Source: Ferrovibrio sp046297895
GTDB taxonomy: Bacteria; Pseudomonadota; Alphaproteobacteria; Ferrovibrionales; Ferrovibrionaceae
DNA length: 64,000 nucleotides
Assembly: GCF_046297895.1 (NCBI RefSeq)
Contig: NZ_JBKBHC010000005.1
Location: forward strand, 310,001 to 374,000
Direction: 5' to 3'
Of this stretch, positions 43,370 through 51,558 are shown piece by piece; within the stretch, counting starts at the first letter, position 1, and each line of letters starts with the position of its first letter. The notes beneath the pieces are model-generated. The model did not search any database and was not told where the DNA came from. It saw only the letters and a list, made by a program, of their open reading frames with translations. A program made the translations under genes and the position numbers.

Positions 43370-45721
43370 TCAGTGCACGTACTCGGGTACCTTCCCGGCG
43401 CCGCCGCCGGCCGAACCGCCCTTGTCGCCGCCGCCCTTTTCCCCGGTGAATTCGAAGGCCAGCTTGTCGTCGGCCACCTTGACCAGGACATGACCGCCCT
43501 TCACGAGCTGGCCGAACAGCAGTTCGTCGGCCAGAGGCTTCTTGATGTTTTCCTGGATCACGCGGCCCAGCGGTCGCGCGCCATAAAGCTTGTCATAGCC
43601 GCGTTCGGCCAGCCAGGCGCGCGCTTCGTCGGTCAATGCGATGGTGACGTTGCGGTCGGCCAACTGGCCTTCCAGCTGCGCCACGAACTTGTCGACCACG
43701 CGGTTGATCACATCGGTGGAGAGCGGCGCAAAGGCGATCACGGCATCGAGCCGGTTGCGGAATTCCGGCGTGAACAGCTTCTTGATCGCTTCCTCGTCCT
43801 CGCCTTCCTTCATGCCGCGGCCGAAGCCGATGGCCTGCTTCGACATCTCGGATGCGCCGGCATTCGTGGTCATGATCAGGACCACGTTGCGGAAATCGAC
43901 ATGCTTGCCGTTGTTGTCGGTCAACTTTCCGTGATCCATGACCTGAAGCAGAATGTTGAACAGGTCGCCATGGGCCTTTTCGATTTCGTCGAGCAGCAGA
44001 ACGCAATGGGGATGCTGGTCGACGGCATCGGTCAGCAGGCCACCCTGGTCGAAACCGACATAGCCGGGCGGCGCGCCGATCAGGCGCGAGACGCTGTGGC
44101 GTTCCATGTATTCCGACATGTCGAAGCGGATCAGTTCCACGCCCATGATCTGGGCGAGCTGCCGCGCCACTTCGGTCTTGCCGACGCCGGTGGGGCCGGA
44201 GAACAGGTAATTGCCGATGGGCTTCTCGGGCTCGCGCAGGCCGGCACGCGCCAGCTTGATCGCGCTGGCCAACGCATCGATGGCCTCGTCCTGGCCGTAG
44301 ACCACCCTTTTCAGCTCGGCATCCAGGTTGCGCAGGCTTTCCTTGTCCTCGCGCGAGACCGACTTGGGCGGGATGCGGGCGATCTTGGCAACGATGGCCT
44401 CGACCTCTTTCACGCCGATGGTCTTGCGGCGCTTGCTTTCCGGCTTCATCAGCTCGGCCGCGCCGACTTCGTCGATCACGTCGATGGCCTTGTCGGGCAG
44501 CTTGCGGTCGTTGATGTACTTGGCCGAGAGCTCGACGGCCGCCTTGATCGCATCCTCGGTGTAGCGCACGCCGTGATGCTGTTCGTAATAGGTCTTGATC
44601 CCCTTCAGGATCTTCACGGCATCGGGCAGCGACGGTTCGTTGACGTCGATCTTCTGGAACCGGCGCAGCAACGCACGGTCCTTCTCGATATAGGACCGGA
44701 ATTCCTTGTAGGTGGTCGAACCGATGCAGCGCAGCGCGCCGGAAGCCAGTGCGGGCTTGAGCAGGTTGGAGGCATCCATCGCTCCGCCCGAGGTGGCGCC
44801 GGCGCCGATCACCGTATGCATTTCGTCGATGAAGAGGATCGAGCCGGGCTGGGCCTCCAGCTCCTGCATCACCTGTTTGAGGCGCTCCTCGAAATCGCCG
44901 CGATAGCGGGTCCCGGCCAGCAGACTACCCATGTCCAGCGCGTAGATGGTGGCATCCTTCAGAATTTCCGGCACCTCGCCGCGCACGATGCGGCGGGCGA
45001 GCCCCTCGGCGATGGCCGTCTTGCCAACACCCGGATCGCCGACATAGAGCGGGTTGTTCTTGGTGCGGCGGCACAGGATCTGGATCGTGCGCTCGATCTC
45101 CGCCTCGCGGCCGATCAGCGCGTCGATCTTGCCGGCCTTGGCCTTCTCGTTGAGGTTGACGCAATAGGCGCTGAGCGCCTCCTTGTCCTTCGACGTATTG
45201 CGCTCGGTACGCTCGGCGCGCTCCGCCCGCTGTTCGACATCGCTGTCGGCACCGCGCACCGGACGCCGCTCGTTGCGGGTCGGAGCCTTGGCGACGCCAT
45301 GGCTGATATAGCTGACCGCGTCCAGGCGCGTCATGTCCTGCTCCTGCAGGAAATGCACGGCATGGCTTTCGCGCTCGGAGAAAATCGCTACCAGCACGTT
45401 CGCGCCGGTGACCTCCTCGCGGCCCGACGACTGCACGTGGAACAGCGCGCGCTGCACGGCGCGCTGGAAGCTGAGCGTGGGCTTGGCATCCTGCGCCACG
45501 CTGGCCACCAGCCCGCGCAGTTCTTCGTCGATGAAATTGCCAAGGCGCTGGCGCAGCTTCTCGACATCGACATTGCACGCCCGCAGCACGGCAATCGCAT
45601 CCTGATCTTCGGTCAGGGCGAACAGCAGATGCTCCAGCGTGGCGAATTCATGCTTCTTGGCGCCGGCCAGCGACAGGGCCCGGTGCAGAGTCTGCTCAAG
45701 CGTGCGGGAGAATGATGCCAT
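43370..45721 (-). CDS. clpA: ATP-dependent Clp protease ATP-binding subunit ClpA
   Basis: A 783-residue AAA+ unfoldase that feeds proteins to ClpP. It has the ClpN domain (residues 1-150, MASFSRTLEQTLHRALSLAG), a first ATPase module with Walker A GDPGVGKTAIAEGLA, a second with Walker A SGPTGVGKTEVARQLA and Walker B CVLLLDEIEKAHGDL, and a Gly-rich C-terminal tail. Length fits ClpA. The ClpP-binding loop was not identified by eye. The adaptor gene clpS lies 15 bases upstream in the same operon, the usual arrangement. Confidence 0.95.
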   Translation of the reverse strand: MASFSRTLEQTLHRALSLAGAKKHEFATLEHLLFALTEDQDAIAVLRACNVDVEKLRQRLGNFIDEELRGLVASVAQDAKPTLSFQRAVQRALFHVQSSGREEVTGANVLVAIFSERESHAVHFLQEQDMTRLDAVSYISHGVAKAPTRNERRPVRGADSDVEQRAERAERTERNTSKDKEALSAYCVNLNEKAKAGKIDALIGREAEIERTIQILCRRTKNNPLYVGDPGVGKTAIAEGLARRIVRGEVPEILKDATIYALDMGSLLAGTRYRGDFEERLKQVMQELEAQPGSILFIDEMHTVIGAGATSGGAMDASNLLKPALASGALRCIGSTTYKEFRSYIEKDRALLRRFQKIDVNEPSLPDAVKILKGIKTYYEQHHGVRYTEDAIKAAVELSAKYINDRKLPDKAIDVIDEVGAAELMKPESKRRKTIGVKEVEAIVAKIARIPPKSVSREDKESLRNLDAELKRVVYGQDEAIDALASAIKLARAGLREPEKPIGNYLFSGPTGVGKTEVARQLAQIMGVELIRFDMSEYMERHSVSRLIGAPPGYVGFDQGGLLTDAVDQHPHCVLLLDEIEKAHGDLFNILLQVMDHGKLTDNNGKHVDFRNVVLIMTTNAGASEMSKQAIGFGRGMKEGEDEEAIKKLFTPEFRNRLDAVIAFAPLSTDVINRVVDKFVAQLEGQLADRNVTIALTDEARAWLAERGYDKLYGARPLGRVIQENIKKPLADELLFGQLVKGGHVLVKVADDKLAFEFTGEKGGGDKGGSAGGGAGKVPEYVH

Positions 45722-45736
45722 GCGCCGTTGCCTCCC

Positions 45737-46066
45737 TCAGTCGCGTTCCATGGTGCATTGCAGCGGGTGCTGATGCTGACGCGCGAAATCGATCACCTGG
45801 GTTACCTTGGTCTCGGCCACCTCGTAGGTGAACACGCCGCAGATGCCCACGCCCTTCTGGTGAACATGCAGCATGATCCGCGTGGCTTCCTCGCGGGCCT
45901 TGTTGAAAAAGCGCTCAAGCACATGAACGACGAATTCCATCGGGGTGTAGTCGTCGTTCAGCAGCAGCACCTTGTACATGGGCGGCTTCTGCGTCTTCGG
46001 CCGGGTCTTGGTGACCACGCCGACCTCGGTGCGCCCGCGCCCGTCACGTCCATCCCGTTCGCTCAT
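45737..46066 (-). CDS. clpS: ATP-dependent Clp protease adaptor ClpS
   Basis: A 109-residue adaptor that delivers N-degron substrates to ClpA. The core MYKVLLLNDDYTPMEFVVHV and HVHQKGVGICGVFTYEVAETK are the family signatures; the conserved Asp-Asp pair and the aliphatic pocket residues that bind N-terminal hydrophobic residues are present. The flexible N-terminal tail of ~25 residues is normal. Fifteen bases separate it from clpA. Confidence 0.95.
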   Translation of the reverse strand: MSERDGRDGRGRTEVGVVTKTRPKTQKPPMYKVLLLNDDYTPMEFVVHVLERFFNKAREEATRIMLHVHQKGVGICGVFTYEVAETKVTQVIDFARQHQHPLQCTMERD

Positions 46067-46156
46067 GCCTCAAATCCAAGCTTAGCGGCACCAGAAATGC
46101 GGTGCACGGAACGATGATATGGCTTCAAGTGTTAAAAATACCAGCACCCTTGGGAC

Positions 46157-46187
46157 AAAAAAAGAGCCCGGTGTGACCACCGGGCTC
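46157..46187 (-). terminator. intrinsic terminator of the phasin gene
   Basis: On the - strand GAGCCCGGTG (46187-46178) pairs with CACCGGGCTC (46173-46164) around a 4-base loop, followed directly by seven T (46163-46157). This is a textbook Rho-independent terminator, 50 bases after the phasin stop, and it separates phasin from clpS-clpA. Confidence 0.92.
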
Positions 46188-46236
46188 CAGACGCAATGTA
46201 CTCTGGGGAGGAAACTTGGGCTGCGGGCCCGCCTGT

Positions 46237-46758
46237 TCAAGCGGCCAGCGGCTTAACAATCTTCTCGACGGTGGCCTGAACCTGCGCGTTGATCGGGGCG
46301 AAGGTCTCCTGGGCGACCTTGGTGGCCACTTCGCTCAGCTTGGTGGTGTGAGCGGTGTAGGCCTCGAAGGCGCTCTTGGCGAAATCGTTCTGCAGTTCGA
46401 TCAGTTCCTGCAGGGTCTTGGCACCCATCATCGCCTTGGTGGCGGAGATCTGGTCCTCGATCTGGCTCTTGGTGAAGGCCATGACCTCGGCGTTGATGCT
46501 CTCGATGCCCTTGGCGGCAACGTTGCCGGCCGAAACCAGGGCTTCGACCTGGTCCTTGCCCAGCTTGGCGGCATCATCGACGCTCTTGGCAACGACGTCG
46601 AAACGCTCCTTGCTCATCGAAAACGCCTTCTCAACCGCATCGGTCGAGGCCTTCAGGGCCTTCTCGATCTGCTCCTTGGAGGCGAAAATCACGGCCTCGT
46701 AGGGATTGCCGGCGAGGGCTTCGGTTTCGGTCTTGGTGGTCTTGCTCTTGGTAGCCAT
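46237..46758 (-). CDS. phasin family protein (PHA granule-associated)
   Basis: A 173-residue phasin that coats polyhydroxyalkanoate granules. It is almost entirely helical, with the Phasin_2-type core EAVIFASKEQIEKALKAST through QELIELQNDFAKSAFEAYTA. The start at 46758 follows AAGGACG; the frame extends 47 codons upstream but reaches into the promoter. It has a strong own promoter (46850-46878) and terminator (46157-46187), as expected for an abundant granule protein. The synthase gene phaC is at 14689-16566. Confidence 0.9.
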   Translation of the reverse strand: MATKSKTTKTETEALAGNPYEAVIFASKEQIEKALKASTDAVEKAFSMSKERFDVVAKSVDDAAKLGKDQVEALVSAGNVAAKGIESINAEVMAFTKSQIEDQISATKAMMGAKTLQELIELQNDFAKSAFEAYTAHTTKLSEVATKVAQETFAPINAQVQATVEKIVKPLAA

Positions 46759-46849
46759 GGGAAACGTCCTTGCTTGTCCGGTTGGTAACGGGCCGGACCC
46801 GCTTTGCGGGGCGGCTGCGAGAGTTAAATGCTGCGCTGCAACAAGCCTA

Positions 46850-46878
46850 AAAATAGGGGCTGACCGCCCCGACGTCAA
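46850..46878 (-). promoter_or_regulatory. strong promoter of the phasin gene
   Basis: On the - strand, TTGACG (46878-46873) is 17 bases from TATTTT (46855-46850), about 92 bases before the start codon. Downstream, TGCTGCGCTGCA (46829-46840) is a TGC/GCA-rich palindrome of the type bound by PhaR regulators, so granule-responsive repression is possible (inference). Confidence 0.6.
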
Positions 46879-46889
46879 CCTAAAAATTG

Positions 46890-46918
46890 TGCGGCGCACA
46901 AATTTCTTGTGCGCCGCA
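46890..46918 (-). terminator. intrinsic terminator of the lipoprotein gene, directly upstream of the phasin promoter
   Basis: Perfect 12-bp arms TGCGGCGCACAA (46890-46901) and TTGTGCGCCGCA (46907-46918) around 5 bases. On the - strand it is followed by CAATTTTTAGG, a 5-T run, 33 bases after the lipoprotein stop at 46951. The arms also contain TTGTGC/GCACAA, so they might double as a protein-binding dyad immediately upstream of the phasin -35 box. Confidence 0.7.
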
Positions 46919-46950
46919 GCAGTATTCGGGCAATTACTTATAAAAATCAG

Positions 46951-47685
46951 CTAATTGATGGTTCCCTGGGTGTACCGCAGCCCATTCCCTTGCACCTGGA
47001 AGCGATGCGGAATCTGTCGCCCGCTGCCGGTATCCGGCGCATTGAGATAGCTGCTGTAGGGCGGCAGGGCCACGGGATAAGGCTGCCGCGCCTCCACCCC
47101 GGTCTTGTCGAAGGGCTGCAGGGCCTCCAGCAGCGGCACGGCCATGCGATCAAATTCCGCCGAGGGCCAGGACCAGGCATGGAAATGGAAGCCGCCATTG
47201 CGGCAGGCACTCGCCGTCCAGTAGAAGCTGTCGCCGCGCAGGAACAGGCCTTCGGGCGCCGGCGCCTCGAAGCCGGCCGCCGCGATCGCCTGCTTGAGAC
47301 GGGCATATTCCGCCGCATCCAGGCGATACATGGCGCGCTGGCCACGCCAGGGCGCCAGGGGATCGCGGAGCGAGATCGGGGTCTTCGGGTCGTTGAGATT
47401 GGGCCGGCCGATCGCCTGCACCTCAAGCATCGCCCCGCCCTCGGCCAGGGCCGTCAGGTCATAGGTCCGGCGCTGTTCGTCCTCCACGGCATTGTAGACC
47501 AGCCGCCAGCGCTCCGGCTGCCCGGGCTGGCAGGCGCGGGCGATATCGTCGCCGCCCACGTAGCGCTGCCAGGTCAGGCTGCGCAGGAACGGGTCGTCCG
47601 TGGGACCGACGGCCGCGCACCCGGCCAGCAACAGAACGGCTCCCGTCAGAGCGGAAAACGTTGAGAACGATTTCTTAAGCGGCAT
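46951..47685 (-). CDS. hypothetical lipoprotein
   Basis: A 244-residue exported lipoprotein, not assigned to a known family by eye. MPLKKSFSTFSALTGAVLLL is a signal, and the lipobox LLAGC puts the acylated cysteine at residue 23. The mature part has two further cysteines (ARACQPG, ASACRNG) that could form a disulfide. A central segment CRNGGFHFHAWSWPSAEFD is notable. It lies divergent from the carboxypeptidase gene and upstream of the phasin. Envelope function is a guess from location alone. Confidence 0.75.
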   Translation of the reverse strand: MPLKKSFSTFSALTGAVLLLAGCAAVGPTDDPFLRSLTWQRYVGGDDIARACQPGQPERWRLVYNAVEDEQRRTYDLTALAEGGAMLEVQAIGRPNLNDPKTPISLRDPLAPWRGQRAMYRLDAAEYARLKQAIAAAGFEAPAPEGLFLRGDSFYWTASACRNGGFHFHAWSWPSAEFDRMAVPLLEALQPFDKTGVEARQPYPVALPPYSSYLNAPDTGSGRQIPHRFQVQGNGLRYTQGTIN

Positions 47686-47771
47686 GATCCTAGTCTTTCA
47701 AGCTATCTCGCCAGTCGCGGCTGAATCTGGGGATGAATCCAGCAGATTCAAGTTCTTACGAAACAATCCGC

Positions 47772-47800
47772 TGGACAAGGGGTGGCATGGTTAATATCCT
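47772..47800 (+). promoter_or_regulatory. promoter of the D,D-carboxypeptidase gene
   Basis: TGGACA (47772-47777) and TATCCT (47795-47800) are 17 bases apart, a good sigma-70-like pair, giving a leader of about 80 bases before the start at 47889. Confidence 0.5.
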
Positions 47801-47888
47801 ACATCCGATTCGCGGCGGGGAAACCCACCCAGCCTGGACACACATCCGAAACAGCCTGCCTGTCAGGCGCGGACGATGCGGGGGAATA

Positions 47889-49076
47889 ATGTACGGTTTT
47901 TGTCGGTTTTCGCGTCGGACTCTGCCCGCCGTTGTAACAATCTGTTTCATTCTGGCCCTTGCCGCCCTGCTGCCGAACCCGGCCCACGCCGGCGGCTATT
48001 CTGCCATCGTGCTGGATGCCGATACCGGCCGCGTCCTTCACGCGCATGAGGCCGATACCCTGCGCTACCCGGCCTCGCTGACCAAGATGATGACCCTCTA
48101 CATGGCTTTCGACGCCCTGAAGGACGGCCGCCTGAAGCTGGACCAGCGCATTCCAGTCAGCGCCCATGCCGCTGGCCAGGCTCCCTCGGCCATCGGCCTG
48201 CGTCCGGGCCAGACCCTCACCGTCCGCGACGCCATCCTGGCCGCCGTGACCAAGTCGGCCAATGACGCGACCGTGGCCCTGGGCGAGGCGATCGGCGGCA
48301 GCGAGACGCAGTTTGCGACCATGATGACCCGCCGCGCCCACCAGCTCGGCATGACCAGCACCACTTTCCGCAACGCCTCGGGCCTGCCCAATCCCGGCCA
48401 GAAATCGACCGCGCGCGACATGGCCACCCTGGCCCTCGCCCTGCTGAAGAACCACAAGGCCTACTACACCTACTTCTCCACGCCCGAATTCGAATGGAAC
48501 GACCGGGTGTTCAACAACCACAACCACCTGCTGAAACGCTATGAGGGCGTGGACGGCATCAAGACCGGCTATATCCGGGCCTCGGGCTTCAACCTCGTTG
48601 CCTCGGCCAAGCGCGACGGCCGCCGCGTGATCGGCGTCGTGTTCGGCGGCACCAGCGTCACCGCCCGCGACAACCGTATGATCGAACTGCTCGACACTGC
48701 CTTCGAGAAGATCGACGACCGCGACGCGCCGGTGATGGTTGAAAAGCAGCCCGACCGGAACTTCGCCCTGATCTCCAGCGCCGAGGCCGCGACGCCCAAG
48801 GCCACGAAGCCCCGTCCGGCCAAGGCAGCGGCCGGCGGCGGCGAATGGGCCGTGCAGCTCGGCGCCTTCAAGCAGGCCGCCTCGGCCGAGAAGCTGCTCG
48901 ACCGGGTGCGCGACAAGCTGCCTTCGGCCGAGCCGCTGGTCGATGCGGTCGATGCCGGCAAGATCACGCTCTACCGCGCCCGCCTCACCGGCCTGAGCCA
49001 GACCGATGCCCAATCGGCCTGCCAGCGCTTCAAGCGCGAGAAGCTGACCTGCTCCGTCGTTTCGCCCGACGCCTGA
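47889..49076 (+). CDS. D-alanyl-D-alanine carboxypeptidase (PBP5-like) with C-terminal SPOR domain
   Basis: A 395-residue periplasmic enzyme that trims peptidoglycan pentapeptides. The signal peptide ends near PAHAG. The three penicillin-binding motifs are present: S63-x-x-K66 in SLTK, S123-A-N125 in KSAND, and K225-T-G227 in GIKTGY. Residues ~315-395 form a SPOR domain (WAVQLGAFKQAASAEKLLDR ... CQRFKREKLTCSV) that binds denuded glycan at the division site. The longer frame upstream (from 47733) lacks a signal and ribosome site. Possibly recruited to the septum. Confidence 0.92.
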   Translation: MYGFCRFSRRTLPAVVTICFILALAALLPNPAHAGGYSAIVLDADTGRVLHAHEADTLRYPASLTKMMTLYMAFDALKDGRLKLDQRIPVSAHAAGQAPSAIGLRPGQTLTVRDAILAAVTKSANDATVALGEAIGGSETQFATMMTRRAHQLGMTSTTFRNASGLPNPGQKSTARDMATLALALLKNHKAYYTYFSTPEFEWNDRVFNNHNHLLKRYEGVDGIKTGYIRASGFNLVASAKRDGRRVIGVVFGGTSVTARDNRMIELLDTAFEKIDDRDAPVMVEKQPDRNFALISSAEAATPKATKPRPAKAAAGGGEWAVQLGAFKQAASAEKLLDRVRDKLPSAEPLVDAVDAGKITLYRARLTGLSQTDAQSACQRFKREKLTCSVVSPDA

Positions 49077-49102
49077 GCCCGCCCGACGGGTCCCGGTCTG
49101 CT

Positions 49103-49128
49103 GCCGCGGTGACGACCATCACCGCGGC
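49103..49128 (+). terminator. intrinsic terminator after the carboxypeptidase gene
   Basis: GCCGCGGTGA (49103-49112) and TCACCGCGGC (49119-49128) form a perfect 10-bp stem with a 6-base loop, followed by GGTTTCATTT. The T-run is imperfect. It lies 27 bases after the stop at 49076. Confidence 0.6.
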
Positions 49129-49217
49129 GGTTTCATTTCGGGACCGGTGCGCAGGCTGCGCTTTCCAGGCGGGAACAGCCTTCCTATGATGGCGGCCCCT
49201 CCCGCTCCAAGTTCCCC

Positions 49218-50270
49218 ATGACCTCGCCCAACCTCCAGCGCCGCTACCGGAAGACCCTGACCTACGTGCTGGTGGTCTCGGCCCTGGCCGGCGCGATCTA
49301 CGGCGGCGTCCTCACCTATATCCTGGCCCATGGCGAGCCCCATGAACTGCTGGAGGACATCGTCCGCGGCACGCTGCGCGGCATCTTCACCGGCCTGATG
49401 ATCGGCGGCCTGATCGGCTGGTTCGATATCTTCCTGGTCAATACCGGCCGCGCCCGGCTGCGCAGCCTGCCCTTCCTCTGGCTGGTCCTGATCAAGGGCG
49501 CCTATTACAGCGCGGCGATCCTGGGCAGCATCTGGCTGGGCGGGCATCTCTTCCGCATCGAAGGCGATCCCGGCACCGGCTTCAACCGCACCACGATCAT
49601 TACCGTCACCTTCGCGCTGATCTTCAGCACGCTGTTTTCCTTCATGATGGAAATGTCCCTGCTGCTCGGGCCGGGCGTGCTGCGCGACATGCTGCTGGGC
49701 CGCTACCACCATCCGCGCCGGGAAAGGCGCCTGTTCGTGTTCTTCGACATGCGGGGGTCGACGGCGATCGCCGAACGCATCGGCGACCTGGCCTTCCACC
49801 GCCTGCTCAACCGCTTTTTCTCCGACCTGACCGAGCCGGTACTGGCCTGGCAGGGCGTGATCCACAAATATGTCGGCGACTCGATGATCGTGACCTGGCC
49901 GCTGGGCGGCGGCCGCAATCCGGCGGGCGCCTTCGCCGCGGTGGCCGAGGCCCATGCCCGGCTGGCATCCCTGCGCGACGATTACCTGCGCGATTTCGGC
50001 ATGGCCCCGGAATTCCGCGCCGTGCTGCATGCCGGCGAGGTGGTGACCGGCGAAATGGGGGAAGTGAAACGCGAGATCGTGCTGCTGGGCGACACCATCA
50101 ACACCACGGCGCGGATCGAACAACTCGCCAAGACCATGCCGGACCATGCCACCATCGCCTCGGCCGAGGCGCTGGCGGCGGCGCTGCCGGCCGGGACGGC
50201 GGCCCGGCCGCTCGGCGAATTCTCGCTCCCCGGCAAAAGCGCTGCTATAACCCTGTACGCCGTCTCGTAA
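49218..50270 (+). CDS. membrane-bound class III adenylate/guanylate cyclase
   Basis: A 350-residue protein with four or so N-terminal hydrophobic segments (residues ~15-150) and a C-terminal class III cyclase catalytic domain (residues ~175-350). The metal-binding Asp residues are in VFFDMRGSTAIAER and VGDSMIVTWPLGG; the transition-state region LGDTINTTARIEQLAK is present. It likely makes cAMP, though cGMP cannot be excluded. The membrane part resembles integral sensor regions without a known ligand. It precedes an MFS gene by 22 bases. Confidence 0.87.
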   Translation: MTSPNLQRRYRKTLTYVLVVSALAGAIYGGVLTYILAHGEPHELLEDIVRGTLRGIFTGLMIGGLIGWFDIFLVNTGRARLRSLPFLWLVLIKGAYYSAAILGSIWLGGHLFRIEGDPGTGFNRTTIITVTFALIFSTLFSFMMEMSLLLGPGVLRDMLLGRYHHPRRERRLFVFFDMRGSTAIAERIGDLAFHRLLNRFFSDLTEPVLAWQGVIHKYVGDSMIVTWPLGGGRNPAGAFAAVAEAHARLASLRDDYLRDFGMAPEFRAVLHAGEVVTGEMGEVKREIVLLGDTINTTARIEQLAKTMPDHATIASAEALAAALPAGTAARPLGEFSLPGKSAAITLYAVS

Positions 50271-50292
50271 CGATACAAAAGAGTTCGAGGAA

Positions 50293-51558
50293 ATGTCCGC
50301 CCCCATGACTTCCAGCATGGCGTTTATCGCCGGCCGTGTGCTGCTGCCCTTTGCCTGCGGCTATTTCATGTCCTACCTGTTCCGCAGCGTGAACGCCGTG
50401 ATCGCGCCGAACCTGCAGCGCGACCTGGGCATCGGCGCCGGCGACCTTGGCACGCTGACGGCGGCCTATTTCGTCGCCTTCGCCGCCTTCCAGCTTCCCT
50501 TGGGCATCCTGCTCGACCGCTTCGGTCCGCGCCGCGTGCAGGCCCTGCTGCTGCTTTCGGCGGCGCTCGGCGCCGTGGTGTTCGCCATCGGCGCCAATCT
50601 CGGCCACCTGATCATCGGCCGCGCCCTGATCGGTCTGGGCGTGGCCGGCGGCCTGATGTCGGCGATGAAGGCGATCGCGCTATGGCTGCCCAAGGAACGC
50701 TGGGCCCTGGCCAATGGCGTGTTCATGACCGCCGGCGGCCTCGGCGCCCTGGCTGCCACCCTGCCGGTGGAGCTGGCGCTGGAGCATGCCCATTGGACCA
50801 TGCTGTTCTGGGGGCTGGCGGGGCTGACGATCCTGGCTTCGCTCACCATCTTCTTCGTCGTGCCCGAACGCCCGCGCGCGGCGACGCAGATCGTCGGCCT
50901 GGGCACGCAGCTGCGGGAATGCGGCCAGTTCCTGACCGACCGCCGCTTCTGGCGCATCGCGCCGGTCTCGATGATGGGCATGGCCAGCGGCATGGCGATC
51001 CAGGGCCTGTGGGCCGGCCCCTATCTGCGCGATGTGGGTGGGCTCGACCGTGCCGCCGCCGCACAGGTGCTGTTCCTGCTGGCCGCCGCGCTGACCGCCG
51101 GCTTCACGCTGACCGGCATAGCCGCCGACCGCCTGCAGAAACGTGGCATTCCGCTCAGCCGCACGATGGTGTGGGGCGTCGTGCTCTATGCCGTGGTGCT
51201 GGCCGTGATGGCCAGCGGCTGGACGCCGACCAATCCCCTGCTGTGGATCGCCTTCGGCATCATCAGCAACACCACCGTGCTGGCCTATCCGATCCTGAGC
51301 GGGCAATTCGCACTGGAGCAGGCCGGACGCGTGAACACCCTGCTCAACGGCGTGGTGTTCGGTTTTACCTTCTTCGCGCAGGCGGGGATGGGCTGGCTGA
51401 TCGACCTGTGGCCGCGCGGCGCGGACGGCAGCTATCCGGCCGAGGCCTATCGCTGGACCTTTGGGCTGGCGCTGGCGCTGCTGCTGCTGACGCTAGGCTG
51501 GTTCCTGCGCGGCGAGCGCGCGGCTCAGGGCTTGAAGGCCGGTCGGCCGACCGAATAG
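50293..51558 (+). CDS. MFS transporter
   Basis: A 421-residue major facilitator with twelve hydrophobic segments. The loop 2-3 motif LLDRFGPRRVQ is present, and the first helix LLPFACGYFMSYLFRSVNAV is typical of CynX/NimT-like or oxalate/formate-type subfamilies. The substrate is not assignable. The last 34 bases overlap the convergent ugd gene, an unusual antisense overlap of two real genes. It follows the cyclase gene with a short gap, so co-transcription is possible. Confidence 0.85.
   Translation: MSAPMTSSMAFIAGRVLLPFACGYFMSYLFRSVNAVIAPNLQRDLGIGAGDLGTLTAAYFVAFAAFQLPLGILLDRFGPRRVQALLLLSAALGAVVFAIGANLGHLIIGRALIGLGVAGGLMSAMKAIALWLPKERWALANGVFMTAGGLGALAATLPVELALEHAHWTMLFWGLAGLTILASLTIFFVVPERPRAATQIVGLGTQLRECGQFLTDRRFWRIAPVSMMGMASGMAIQGLWAGPYLRDVGGLDRAAAAQVLFLLAAALTAGFTLTGIAADRLQKRGIPLSRTMVWGVVLYAVVLAVMASGWTPTNPLLWIAFGIISNTTVLAYPILSGQFALEQAGRVNTLLNGVVFGFTFFAQAGMGWLIDLWPRGADGSYPAEAYRWTFGLALALLLLTLGWFLRGERAAQGLKAGRPTE

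Noticed and set aside
43373..45715. 780-codon open frame on the + strand opposite clpA
   Set aside because: Antisense shadow caused by high-GC third positions; the translation is low-complexity with no recognisable motif, while the opposite strand encodes an unambiguous ClpA.
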